A stretch of 30,489 nt of DNA from an uncultured Candidatus Saccharibacteria bacterium (GCA_938038145.1 CALHQU010000024.1:1-30489), one strand, 5' to 3'; numbered from the stretch's first letter, positions 22,962 to 30,169 are shown. The notes: generated by a model not told the origin, from the sequence alone. Program-made: numbers and translations.

Positions 22962-24731
22962 CTACCCCAGCGTTTTCTTCACCAACTCCCTAGTAAAGAA
23001 CTCCAGCTTGTCGCCAATTTCTAAGGTAACCTTTTTCTTCGTCCTGAGACTCAATCCGCACATTTCGCCTTCAAAGACCTCTTTTGCTTCTTGTTGCTGA
23101 CGCTGCACAGAAGAAACTTCCACTTCAGCAATTTGCTCTCCGCCACGTTTTACGCGCGCCAGCAAGTCCTTAGCGACTTTACCGCGCTTCACTTCACCAC
23201 CAGCAATCACTTCTTCGCGCATCGTCCTAAACACGCCCTTAATTTCCAACTCACCAATTTCAGTTTCAACGATTTCTGGCGCTAACAAAGCCTCCATTGA
23301 AGCCTTAGCGTCATCTAGTAGTTCATAAATTACCTTAAAAATCCGCACTTCCACGTGTTCACGCGCCGCTAATCGCTTAACTGCCGGTGGCAAATCGACA
23401 TTAAAGCCATAAATCACCGTATTTTCGCCAACCGCCAAATGAATATCGTTCTCGGAAATATTGCCAACACCAGTTCCAACAACATGAAGCTCAACTTCGC
23501 CATTCGTGTCAATCAGCTTCAAACTATCAACCACAGACGTTACCGAACCCTGAACGTCAGCCTTAACGATTACGTTAAATTCTTCCGCATCAAGCTTTCG
23601 ATTCATCATCTTAAGAATATCTGCGCCAGTAACATTGGTTGTGGCTGCCATTTTCTCTTGTTCAATTTTAGCCTTTTGCGCCAAATTACGAGCTTCTTTT
23701 TCGCTCTTCGCAATCTCAAATCCATCACCGAATTGTGGCAATTCCTTAAATCCGGTCATATTCACTGGCATACTTGGACCGGCATCTTTAACGGTTTTAC
23801 CACGGAAATCTTGAAGCGTTCGTACTCGCCCATAAGCCGTCCCAGCAACCAAATAATGACCAGGTCTCAAATGACCATTCTCCACCAACAAGCCAACTAC
23901 GGCGCCACGACCAGTTTCCATGTGCGCCTCAATAACCAAACCTTCAGCCGGAACATCTTCATCTGCGCGCAAATCTTCCATATCCGCCACCAATAAAACC
24001 ATATCCAAAAGTTTGTCTAAGTTCTGGCCAGTTTTTGCACTAACCTCAACCATCACAGTGTCGCCGCCCCATTCTTCAGGGTTCAAACCATGCTCAGATG
24101 CCAATTGAGTCTTTACCAGTTGCGGATTAGCCGCCTCTTTATCAATCTTGTTAATTGCCACCACAATTTTAGCGTTAGCCGACCTAGCAAATCGAATAGC
24201 CTCAACAGTCTGAGGTTTAACTCCATCATCCGCCGCCACCACGATAATCACTACATCGGTCAATGTAGCTCCGTGCTGCCTTAGCGCCGCAAAAGCCTCG
24301 TGACCTGGAGTGTCCAATAAAGTAATAGTCCGTCCGTTGCGCTGAGCTTGATAAGCGCTAATATGCTGAGTAATTCCTCCGGCTTCACTAGCCGCTGTTT
24401 TCTTATCAAGAATCGCGTCTAGTAAACTCGTTTTACCGTGGTCAACATGCCCCATCACAGCCACAATTGGCGGACGAGGAACTGCCTTATCTGACAATTT
24501 ATGCGCATGATGATGAATTTCTGTAGAAACCGTCTTCCGTTTCAGCTGCACATCTAGCCCCAATTCTTCAACAATAATCTGTGCAGTCTCAAAATCTAGT
24601 CGCTGATTAATTGTCGCAGCGATTCCGTTCTTAAACAATTCACCAATCAGCGTAGTTACTGACAATCCCAGAGTTTCGGCCAACTCGCCAACCGTTACCG
24701 AATCCGCAATATTGACGATTTTTTCTGCCAT
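22962..24731 (-). CDS. infB: Translation initiation factor IF-2
   Basis: The protein has 589 residues, much shorter than in E. coli because the long N-terminal extension is absent. An IF2_N domain (about 1-60) leads directly to the G domain, with GHVDHGKT (94-101), DTPGHEAF and NKID. Beta-barrel domain II (GLVIEAHMETGRGAVVGLLVENG), domain III and the C-terminal fMet-tRNA-binding barrel follow. IF-2 brings formyl-Met-tRNA to the 30S subunit. It lies 49 nt after rpsA with a strong GAGGAG, so probably the same operon. Confidence 0.96.
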   Translation of the reverse strand: MAEKIVNIADSVTVGELAETLGLSVTTLIGELFKNGIAATINQRLDFETAQIIVEELGLDVQLKRKTVSTEIHHHAHKLSDKAVPRPPIVAVMGHVDHGKTSLLDAILDKKTAASEAGGITQHISAYQAQRNGRTITLLDTPGHEAFAALRQHGATLTDVVIIVVAADDGVKPQTVEAIRFARSANAKIVVAINKIDKEAANPQLVKTQLASEHGLNPEEWGGDTVMVEVSAKTGQNLDKLLDMVLLVADMEDLRADEDVPAEGLVIEAHMETGRGAVVGLLVENGHLRPGHYLVAGTAYGRVRTLQDFRGKTVKDAGPSMPVNMTGFKELPQFGDGFEIAKSEKEARNLAQKAKIEQEKMAATTNVTGADILKMMNRKLDAEEFNVIVKADVQGSVTSVVDSLKLIDTNGEVELHVVGTGVGNISENDIHLAVGENTVIYGFNVDLPPAVKRLAAREHVEVRIFKVIYELLDDAKASMEALLAPEIVETEIGELEIKGVFRTMREEVIAGGEVKRGKVAKDLLARVKRGGEQIAEVEVSSVQRQQQEAKEVFEGEMCGLSLRTKKKVTLEIGDKLEFFTRELVKKTLG

Positions 24732-24780
24732 AATAAGCTCCTCTCACCTCTGGGCGTAACTACGCTTCAGGGGATTTGTA

Positions 24781-25857
24781 TTATTTTTTCTTTGATGATT
24801 TGCCAAGTGAAAGAGAAATCTTACGATTTTCCTTATCGATATCCAAAACTGTAAATTCTTTACGCTCGTTCAACGTAAATACCTTTTCAGGATCAGTACC
24901 GTCACCGCCAAGCTCTGACACATGAACCAAAGCTTCAACCGCTGGACTCAACTGTACGAATGCACCAAATGGAGTAATTCGAGTTACAGTTCCTTCAACT
25001 TTCTCACCAGGCTTAAATTGCTCAACTTCATCCAACCATGGATCCTTGGTCAATTGCTTCATACTCAAGCTCAAGCGCTCTTTGTCGATTGCAATAATCT
25101 TAGCTTCGATAGTTTGACCAACTTTTACGTAGTCAGATGGGTTATTAACACGCTCCCAGCTAATTTCTGAAATGTGAATCAAACCTTCGATACCTTCAAC
25201 GTTAACGAATACACCAAAGTCAACGACACCTGTAACAACACCTGTAACTGTGTCACCAATTGCCAACTTCTGGAATCGCTCTGCCAAACCTTCTTTAACC
25301 GCCTCTTTTTCAGAGAAGATCAATTTGTTAGCTTTTCGGTCAGCATCCAAGATTCGTGCCTTGATATCCTTCTTTACCAAGCTGTTCAATCGTTGCAAGA
25401 TTTCGTCCTTGTCGCTAGAACCTACACGAGGATAGTGTTCAGCTGACAATTGCGATACTGGCAAGAATCCGCGAATGCCTTCGTATTCAACTAGTAGTCC
25501 ACCGCGGTTAGCGTCGTATGGCACAACGGTGATGATCTCACCAGATTCCAATTTAGCCATAACTTCATCCCAACCACGATCTTTCGCAGCCTTGCGCAAT
25601 GAAAGTAGCGAATAACCGTCTTCCAATTCGGTATCAATTACGCTAGCAATTACTGAATCGCCAACATTGTAGTTCTTTGAAAGGCTAACTTCGCGGCGTG
25701 GGACCAAACCAACACCCAAAGGTCCTAAATCGATTAAAATTTCGTACTTCTTTACTGATAAAACAGTACCGTCAACTGTTTCACCGACAGTAAGTTGTTT
25801 AACACTATCGCCTGCTTGAGCCAGCAGGTCATCCATTGTAATTTTGGCATCTGCCAT
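24781..25857 (-). CDS. rpsA: S1 RNA-binding domain protein, ribosomal protein bS1 type
   Basis: The protein has 358 residues from the ATG at 25857 and four S1 domains (about 27-95, 110-180, 200-270 and 285-355). The third carries the typical GVVTGVVDFGVFVNVEGIEGLIHISEISW. bS1 has six domains in E. coli, but four-domain forms occur in Gram-positive-type lineages. It helps the 30S subunit capture structured mRNAs. An in-frame ATG at 25908 and a GTG at 25935 exist upstream. MADAKITMDDLLAQAG is preferred as the start, with AAGGAAGGGG upstream, but 25908 is possible. Confidence 0.9.
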   Translation of the reverse strand: MADAKITMDDLLAQAGDSVKQLTVGETVDGTVLSVKKYEILIDLGPLGVGLVPRREVSLSKNYNVGDSVIASVIDTELEDGYSLLSLRKAAKDRGWDEVMAKLESGEIITVVPYDANRGGLLVEYEGIRGFLPVSQLSAEHYPRVGSSDKDEILQRLNSLVKKDIKARILDADRKANKLIFSEKEAVKEGLAERFQKLAIGDTVTGVVTGVVDFGVFVNVEGIEGLIHISEISWERVNNPSDYVKVGQTIEAKIIAIDKERLSLSMKQLTKDPWLDEVEQFKPGEKVEGTVTRITPFGAFVQLSPAVEALVHVSELGGDGTDPEKVFTLNERKEFTVLDIDKENRKISLSLGKSSKKK

Positions 25858-25936
25858 AAGTCTTCTAAAGACCCCTTCCTTAAAATTGATATTATTCTTC
25901 AGGGACATAATAAAAATATCCCCACAGATTATCACA

Positions 25937-25966
25937 ATTATATCACAACAGATAGATAGAAGTCAA
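25937..25966 (-). promoter_or_regulatory. Promoter of the rpsA-infB group
   Basis: On the minus strand TTGACT (25966-25961) and TATAAT (25942-25937) are 18 bp apart, and the -10 is extended by TGa. It is among the strongest-looking promoters here. The leader is about 70 nt to the ATG at 25857, with a GGGGA before the alternative ATG at 25908. Confidence 0.75.
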
Positions 25967-25968
25967 AG

Positions 25969-26439
25969 CTAGATAAGATAGCGAGATCGCTGATAAGCCA
26001 CCGTTAAAAACGCCAAAATACCAAAAGCCACTGCAGAAATAGCCACATCTTCTGGTCCAGTTTTTGGTAATCCTTTATCAGATTGCTTAGAAGGAGTAGA
26101 AGGAGCTGGCGTTGTAGATGATGGCGATTGTTGAGACTGAGAAGATTCAGGTGTAGGAGTTGTCTTTTTCGACTCTTCAGTCTTCACGTCAGTTCGTGCC
26201 TCACCTCTTCCGCCTGACTGACTATTTGTTTTTTGATCTGCGGACTGCTGAGATGTGCTGTTGTTTTGCGAATTCTTATTGCTATTCTCTGATGCTACCA
26301 AATCACTAGAGATCGGTGATCCATCTTGTGATAAATTATTTTGCCTAATTCCGTAAAGAACAGCCAAAGATATAGCCACTAAAATAGCGCCTACTACTAC
26401 AAAAACTCCAATTGATCCAGTCTGATTTACTCGCTTCAT
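25969..26439 (-). CDS. Small LPKTG-anchored surface protein
   Basis: The protein has 156 residues. An N-terminal hydrophobic segment (about 9-31) precedes a long Ser/Gln/Asn/Thr/Pro-rich stalk without clear domains. LPKTG follows near residue 124, with a hydrophobic helix (VAISAVAFGILAFLTVAY) and an RSRYLI tail. This is a sortase substrate layout; the stalk would hold the N-terminus away from the wall. No sortase is in the window. The promoter is an extended -10 with a leader that holds GGAG. It is divergent from the ROK gene. Confidence 0.75.
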   Translation of the reverse strand: MKRVNQTGSIGVFVVVGAILVAISLAVLYGIRQNNLSQDGSPISSDLVASENSNKNSQNNSTSQQSADQKTNSQSGGRGEARTDVKTEESKKTTPTPESSQSQQSPSSTTPAPSTPSKQSDKGLPKTGPEDVAISAVAFGILAFLTVAYQRSRYLI

Positions 26440-26465
26440 ATTATATCTCCACTCAAATTTTCTTT

Positions 26466-26509
26466 ATTATATCATAATGACCTCTTATAAGTAAAGCTGG
26501 TGATATAAT
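26466..26509. promoter_or_regulatory. Divergent promoters of the LPKTG gene and the ROK gene
   Basis: Minus strand: TGaTATAAT (box 26471-26466), then a leader of about 26 nt with GGAG before the ATG at 26439. Plus strand: TGaTATAAT (26501-26509), 6 nt before the ATG at 26516 and probably leaderless. The two share the same extended -10 but differ in leader type. Confidence 0.65.
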
Positions 26510-26515
26510 AAATAT

Positions 26516-27328
26516 ATGATTATTACGGTTGACACAGGTGGGACCAAAACATTAGTAGCCAGCTTTGACGAGGAAAAAAATCCTAAGCATATCATTAAAT
26601 TCCCCACCCCTAAAAACGTAGACCAATATATTCAACGCGTCGCCGATCAAATTCACCTGATTGCGAATGATAAACCAATTGATGCAATTTCTGTGGCTCT
26701 GCCAGGTGTAGTTAAAGACGGCGTAGCAGTATGGTGTCAAAACCTCGGCTGGAAAAATCAACCTATCCGTGAGCTGCTCTCCCGATATTTTCCTAATATA
26801 CCAATATTCATTGCAAATGACGCCAATATGGCAGGACTGGCAAGTATGCTCAGATTGTCCAAAACCCCCAGATGCGGTCTATACATCACCCTAGGAACCG
26901 GCGTTGGCACCTCCCTAATCCTGAATGGAAATCTACATAAGGAGCTTAGCGATTGCGAAGGCGGACACATGTCTTTGAACTACAATGGCAAGATTACCAC
27001 TTGGGAAGAGATTGCTGCAGGTAGGGTTTTACAGAGAATTTTTGGCGAATTATCATCAGACACACCCCTGGAAGTCTGGGAAGAGGTTGCTAATAGGATA
27101 AAAGCTGGATTGCAACCGCTCATTGCCTTTGCACAACCAGATGTTGTTGTTATTGGCGGGAGCGTGGGAGTATTCCCATCCTATTTTTCAGATATTTTAA
27201 GCGGTCTTCTGGCAGAAAACTTACCCGCCGCCATATCAGTGCCAAAAATAATCAGTGCCCCTAACCCAGAAGAAATTGTATTATACGGATGCTATGACAA
27301 TGCCATCAGTCAGCTTGCCTCAAATTGA
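26516..27328 (+). CDS. ROK-family sugar kinase
   Basis: The protein has 270 residues. The ATP phosphate-1 motif is VDTGGTKT at 4-11, the ALPGVV strand and FIANDANMAGLA follow (Asp as catalytic base), then LGTGVGTSLILNG, and EGGHMSLN stands where ROK proteins have ExGH. The zinc motif CxCGxxGC is absent and the protein is shorter than typical ROK kinases (about 300). It could phosphorylate glucose, an amino sugar or a related substrate; the sequence does not say which. It overlaps the IrrE-like gene by 35 nt. Confidence 0.8.
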   Translation: MIITVDTGGTKTLVASFDEEKNPKHIIKFPTPKNVDQYIQRVADQIHLIANDKPIDAISVALPGVVKDGVAVWCQNLGWKNQPIRELLSRYFPNIPIFIANDANMAGLASMLRLSKTPRCGLYITLGTGVGTSLILNGNLHKELSDCEGGHMSLNYNGKITTWEEIAAGRVLQRIFGELSSDTPLEVWEEVANRIKAGLQPLIAFAQPDVVVIGGSVGVFPSYFSDILSGLLAENLPAAISVPKIISAPNPEEIVLYGCYDNAISQLASN

Positions 27329-27764
27329 ACACGATTTTTCAGAACTGCAGTTCAAGGAGGGTGAAGTATTTTCCTGGAACCCTAATTCACAAACAGTCTA
27401 TTACGAAAAATTAGATTCACAAGAAGACTTAGTGCAACTTTTACACGAAATCGCCCATGCTAAGCTTGGTCATAAAAATTATCAATATGATATCCAGTTA
27501 GTTGAAATGGAAAGATCCGCCTGGGAATACGCCGTCGATACTTTGGCGCCAAAATACAGATTAACCATCAGTATGGACGACGATAATATTCAAGATTCTT
27601 TGGATAGTTACAGGGATTGGCTACATAAACGTAGTCTTTGCCCTCAGTGTGGCGCAGTTGGATTGCAAACCACTTCCTCATCTTACAGATGCATCAATTG
27701 CCAATCAAAATGGCGCGTAAATCAAGCAAAATCCTGTCAGCTTAAAAGATATCAAATAAAATAA
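27294..27764 (+). CDS. IrrE/ImmA-like zinc metalloprotein with C-terminal zinc ribbon
   Basis: The protein has 156 residues. LLHEIAHAKLGHKN (HExxH at 51-55) and a downstream EMERSAWEYAV form the zinc peptidase core of the ImmA/IrrE family (COG2856). These proteins cleave a repressor in phage or stress systems. A C-terminal ribbon (LCPQCG and CINCQ) is an added zinc site. The start at 27294 lies inside ROK; the next ATG at 27300 is also possible, and no Shine-Dalgarno is evident, so translation likely depends on ROK. No XRE-type repressor partner is adjacent. Confidence 0.7.
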   Translation: MTMPSVSLPQIEHDFSELQFKEGEVFSWNPNSQTVYYEKLDSQEDLVQLLHEIAHAKLGHKNYQYDIQLVEMERSAWEYAVDTLAPKYRLTISMDDDNIQDSLDSYRDWLHKRSLCPQCGAVGLQTTSSSYRCINCQSKWRVNQAKSCQLKRYQIK

Positions 27765-27788
27765 GCCTCTCATACGGAGGCTAATTTT
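27764..27788. terminator. Bidirectional terminator between the IrrE-like and KGG genes
   Basis: AGCCTC (27764-27769) pairs with GAGGCT (27777-27782). On the plus strand AATTTT follows. On the minus strand GAGGCT is followed by TATTTTATTT, a better T tract. It starts at the last base of the IrrE-like stop codon and serves both converging genes. Confidence 0.65.
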
Positions 27789-27805
27789 AAGAGATTGGAG
27801 CGGTC

Positions 27806-28015
27806 TTATTCTGCAATTTTTTGTACTGTCTTCTTAGTACGGCGTGAAATGCGTCCGCCCTTAGCACCAGCGATACGAGCCAAAGCTGGATTTGCGGCAA
27901 AGCCACCAGTTCGACCGTTTTTACCGCCCTTGCGTCCGATTTTTGCGTAAAAATCTGGATCGCGAGCTAGATTTTTTTGAGCAGCCTTTAAGCCGCCAGC
28001 CTTTGTTCCTGCCAT
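27806..28015 (-). CDS. KGG-repeat stress-type protein (GsiB/Con-10-like)
   Basis: The protein has 69 residues, is basic and glycine-rich, and holds repeats of the stress-induced KGG motif: IGRKGGKNGRTGGFAANPA and IAGAKGGRISRR. Such proteins occur in general stress (GsiB) and conidiation (Con-10) families and are probably disordered. The start at 28015 (MAGTKAGG) is preferred: GGAGG lies about 12 nt upstream, and upstream in-frame ATGs at 28033 and 28054 add a sequence unlike the family. GGAGG can pair weakly with the CCTTCC just before the ATG. The upstream region has a promoter and two palindromes. Confidence 0.75.
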   Translation of the reverse strand: MAGTKAGGLKAAQKNLARDPDFYAKIGRKGGKNGRTGGFAANPALARIAGAKGGRISRRTKKTVQKIAE

Positions 28016-28087
28016 AGGAAGGTTTTCCTCCATTTTTAAAAAAGATTTCCACATAAATTTAAATGGAAACCCTCACCTTTATATATC

Positions 28088-28140
28088 ACACATGATATGT
28101 GTTATGTTTATATGCTAGCATATAACTAACGCTTTGTCAA
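28088..28140 (-). promoter_or_regulatory. Promoter with two operator-like palindromes, KGG gene
   Basis: On the minus strand TTGACA (28140-28135) and TAGCAT (28117-28112) are 17 bp apart. The -10 lies inside a perfect 18-bp palindrome, TTATATGCTAGCATATAA (28108-28125). A second inverted repeat, ACACAT-GAT-ATGTGT, lies at 28088-28102, in the early transcribed region. The layout suggests repression by a dimeric regulator. Confidence 0.6.
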
Positions 28141-28176
28141 TATTTACATAAGTAGTTTTTTATTGTGAATAAAATA

Positions 28177-28205
28177 TTGCATTTTGCTGAGGTGTTAGCT
28201 ATACT
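28177..28205 (+). promoter_or_regulatory. Promoter of the candidate small RNA
   Basis: TTGCAT (28177-28182) and TATACT (28200-28205) are separated by 17 bp on the plus strand. No plus-strand gene follows before the terminator at 28300-28328. Confidence 0.5.
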
Positions 28206-28211
28206 AATAAA

Positions 28212-28328
28212 GTCAGTTACTGACGGCACCTGTTGGAGCTTTAGAAATTATGAGTTCCACCACAAAAAATTCTCGTTTTCTGCGAGATTCGAGAAGAAAA
28301 ATAGCCCATCACACGGGGGCTATTTTTT
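28212..28328 (+). ncRNA. Candidate small structured RNA of about 117 nt
   Basis: Between a sigma70-like promoter and a strong terminator lie GTCAGTTACTGAC (a short hairpin near 28212), a 7-bp stem of TGGAGCT with AGTTCCA and a TTCTCG arm near 28270. That arm can pair with either CGAGA or CGAGAA downstream. No credible protein is encoded, since an ATG-led 35-codon frame runs into the terminator. I do not match it to a known RNA family. Transcription and boundaries are inferred. Confidence 0.4.
28300..28328. terminator. Bidirectional terminator
   Basis: AATAGCCC (28300-28307) pairs with GGGCTATT (28317-28324) and T6 follows on the plus strand. On the minus strand the hairpin is followed by TTTTTC. 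It can end both the small RNA and the coiled-coil gene. Confidence 0.8.
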
Positions 28329-28342
28329 ATTGTAGATTTATC

Positions 28343-29059
28343 CTAAAACTCTCTTAATAGATTGTCTATTCTAAGCTGAGATTCTTGCGTTAGTTCATTT
28401 TGCAAGCCAATCCAGGCGTTAATAGCCACAGTAAATTTATCCCTGGCTATAGTAAACTGGTCGCTATCTTTCTTTTCGTTAGCCGACTTCAAATCACGCA
28501 CAGCCAATAAAATAGCGTCTATTCTCTTTATCGCTAACTTACGTAAGTCAACCTCATCTTCTCTGGATTCCAGTCTCTTCTTTACGCCAGTCCATATTTT
28601 CTCCATAGCAACAAAGTCATTTTGCTTAGTCTTCGATAGGTTATCTGACACCATACGTATTTCACCGCTCAACTCCTTATCAAATTCCATAAAGCTGACA
28701 ATCTTCTCTATACTCTGCATAGTTCGGTTCATCTTCTCTACCGATTTATTACATTCTTCTGAATACTTTTTAAATCTAGCATTAACGTTCTTCTGCCAAG
28801 ATATAAAAAATACCACATCGCAGCTTTGGCATTTATTTTTTAAATCAGCCAAATATTCGTTCAATTTTTCATCGGATAATTTGTCTTTTTGCAAATTAAC
28901 AAACAGCGAGCCCTCCACCTCATTAGTATTTTTTGTTACGCTTTGAACATTTTCCCAAGATTTCCAGCTCACAAATCCATACACCAATATCATTATCAGT
29001 GTTATAAAACTTATGACAATAGCTAATTTAAGTATATGATAATTTTTTATCAATTTCAT
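28343..29059 (-). CDS. Membrane-anchored extracytoplasmic coiled-coil protein
   Basis: The protein has 238 residues: one N-terminal transmembrane helix (about 11-31) followed by a largely helical, charged region with heptad-like spacing. A CQSC motif occurs near residue 78. No known domain is recognised. The ATG at 29059 is chosen over a GTG at 29086 because it overlaps the DUF3152 gene stop as ATGA and has GGGGA upstream. It is translationally coupled to that gene and is probably its partner at the membrane. Confidence 0.65.
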   Translation of the reverse strand: MKLIKNYHILKLAIVISFITLIMILVYGFVSWKSWENVQSVTKNTNEVEGSLFVNLQKDKLSDEKLNEYLADLKNKCQSCDVVFFISWQKNVNARFKKYSEECNKSVEKMNRTMQSIEKIVSFMEFDKELSGEIRMVSDNLSKTKQNDFVAMEKIWTGVKKRLESREDEVDLRKLAIKRIDAILLAVRDLKSANEKKDSDQFTIARDKFTVAINAWIGLQNELTQESQLRIDNLLREF

Positions 29060-29787
29060 AGTTCTATCCCCAGCGTAGTTGACCACAATTCACTATCAAG
29101 CGGCCAAGGATTAAAAGCACACCCCTGTAAATCAATTGATTGCTGCTGCATAACCGCTGCTGGATTATTAACCCCAGAACAATTCAAATGCCCATGCCCC
29201 AACCAGTGCCCAACTTCATGATTGATTACCATATGTCGATAATTACGAATATCGCCACCTGCTTTATTCCACGCTGTAGTCGCGCCAGACCATCTATTAT
29301 CATTGATAATAACAGAAGACCCGACTCGACAGCTCCAATCCGCGTCACAGCCTGACGAGAATGAGGACATCAATTCAGCTTGCGACAGAACTAGGTTAAA
29401 GCTCCCACTCTCTTTCACCTCTTTAAAAACAATTCCCATACGCGCCCAGCCTCGATTGTCGTTTAAGGTTTCGTTTACCTGTTTCGAGAATTCAGACAAG
29501 TTTGATCGGACATTACCCTTTGTTGATATTGTGTATGTGACTTCTTTTTTCACCCCAGAATTTGATTTTTTTGACGATTGAGATATAGAATGCCAATCTG
29601 GAGTCTGGATATCTGACACCTTAAAGCTGGATAGCGACGACGGAGATTTTATTTCAGAGAAAATTTTAGCACTAATCGCCTTCTTCGCATCACTCTTAGT
29701 CTCATTGGGTGCCGTTATATTAACCGTTGGCGTTAGAGCAATAGCAATCGCCATACCGCCAGTAGCCACCCTACACACTATACACAT
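29056..29787 (-). CDS. DUF3152-like extracytoplasmic metzincin-type protein
   Basis: The protein has 243 residues. An N-terminal hydrophobic segment (about 8-22) is followed by a Ser/Lys-rich linker and a domain ending in HEVGHWLGHGH (190-200). This fits the metzincin zinc motif HExxHxxGxxH, with a possible Met-turn at AAVMQQQ. Cysteines at 147, 153, 203 and 223 would form disulfides outside the cell. The pattern HExGHxLGHGH...C...VMxQQ...GC..NPWP is that of DUF3152 proteins, typical of Actinobacteria, the hosts of many Saccharibacteria. An extended -10 box TGaTAGAAT sits 6 nt before the ATG, so the mRNA is probably leaderless. Peptidase activity is inferred only. Confidence 0.8.
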   Translation of the reverse strand: MCIVCRVATGGMAIAIALTPTVNITAPNETKSDAKKAISAKIFSEIKSPSSLSSFKVSDIQTPDWHSISQSSKKSNSGVKKEVTYTISTKGNVRSNLSEFSKQVNETLNDNRGWARMGIVFKEVKESGSFNLVLSQAELMSSFSSGCDADWSCRVGSSVIINDNRWSGATTAWNKAGGDIRNYRHMVINHEVGHWLGHGHLNCSGVNNPAAVMQQQSIDLQGCAFNPWPLDSELWSTTLGIEL

Positions 29788-29793
29788 ACATAT

Positions 29794-29802
29794 ATTCTAT
29801 CA
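29794..29802 (-). promoter_or_regulatory. Extended -10 promoter of the DUF3152 gene (leaderless)
   Basis: The minus strand reads TGaTAGAAT (box 29799-29794), 6 nt before the ATG at 29787. Box and spacing are identical to the LiaF-like gene promoter at 1629-1637. Confidence 0.6.
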
Positions 29803-29838
29803 CCCGCCAAAACATACCACAAACGTTTTAAGACAAAG

Positions 29839-29869
29839 AAGAAAGCCACCCTATTAGGATGGCTTTCTT
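29839..29869 (-). terminator. Terminator of the rRNA operon
   Basis: The arms at 29839-29851 and 29857-29869 (AAGAAAGCC...GGCTTTCTT) pair over 13 bp with one G-U wobble and a 5-nt loop. The stem's own TTTCTT forms the T-rich end. It lies just after the 5S gene. Confidence 0.8.
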
Positions 29870-29873
29870 ATAA

Positions 29874-29981
29874 TTCGGCACCGTGCTAGTTTCCCACTTT
29901 CGCAGTATAATCGCCGCTGGGGAGCTTAACTTCTGTGTTCGGAATGAGAACAGGTGTTTCCTCCTCGCTATGGGCACCGAA
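29874..29981 (-). rRNA. rrf: 5S ribosomal RNA
   Basis: About 108 nt on the minus strand. The end helix TTCGGTGCC / GGTGCCGAA closes the molecule, and the conserved loop sequence CATTCCGAACACAGAAGTTAAG is visible (29945-29925). It follows the 23S gene in the usual order. The end coordinates are set from the end helix and may be off by a few bases. Confidence 0.9.
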
Positions 29982-30169
29982 GGAGGGGGTTACGACGCTT
30001 GGTTCCGTATATACTCCACGGTGGGCCAAACCCCTTTCTTCGATGTCCAACATCAGCACGGAATTGATTTTTAATTGACCGGTACTTTTGAAAAGTACCA
30101 ATTACTAGTTAAGTCTACCTTATCCGCAATGTTTATGCAAGCATAAACTCCACGGACAAGGACATAAAA
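29982..30169 (-). other. 23S-5S internal spacer with processing hairpins
   Basis: No tRNA or protein gene is seen. A long stem pairs CCTTATCC (30118-30125) with GGACAAGG (30154-30161) around an inner perfect hairpin, TTTATGC/GCATAAA. A separate 19-nt perfect palindrome lies at 30081-30099. The outer stem lies next to the 23S end and is a likely maturation (RNase III-type) site. Confidence 0.5.

Noticed and set aside
24732..24780. Attenuator hairpin in the rpsA-infB gap
   Set aside because: The arms GCGTA/TACGC have only a 2-nt loop, too tight to be convincing, and no T run follows.
28251..28356. Short plus-strand frame starting MSSTTKNSRF
   Set aside because: It runs through the terminator hairpin at 28300-28328, so a full transcript is not expected.
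29886..30101. Minus-strand open frame of 71 codons
   Set aside because: It lies across the 5S rRNA gene and spacer.
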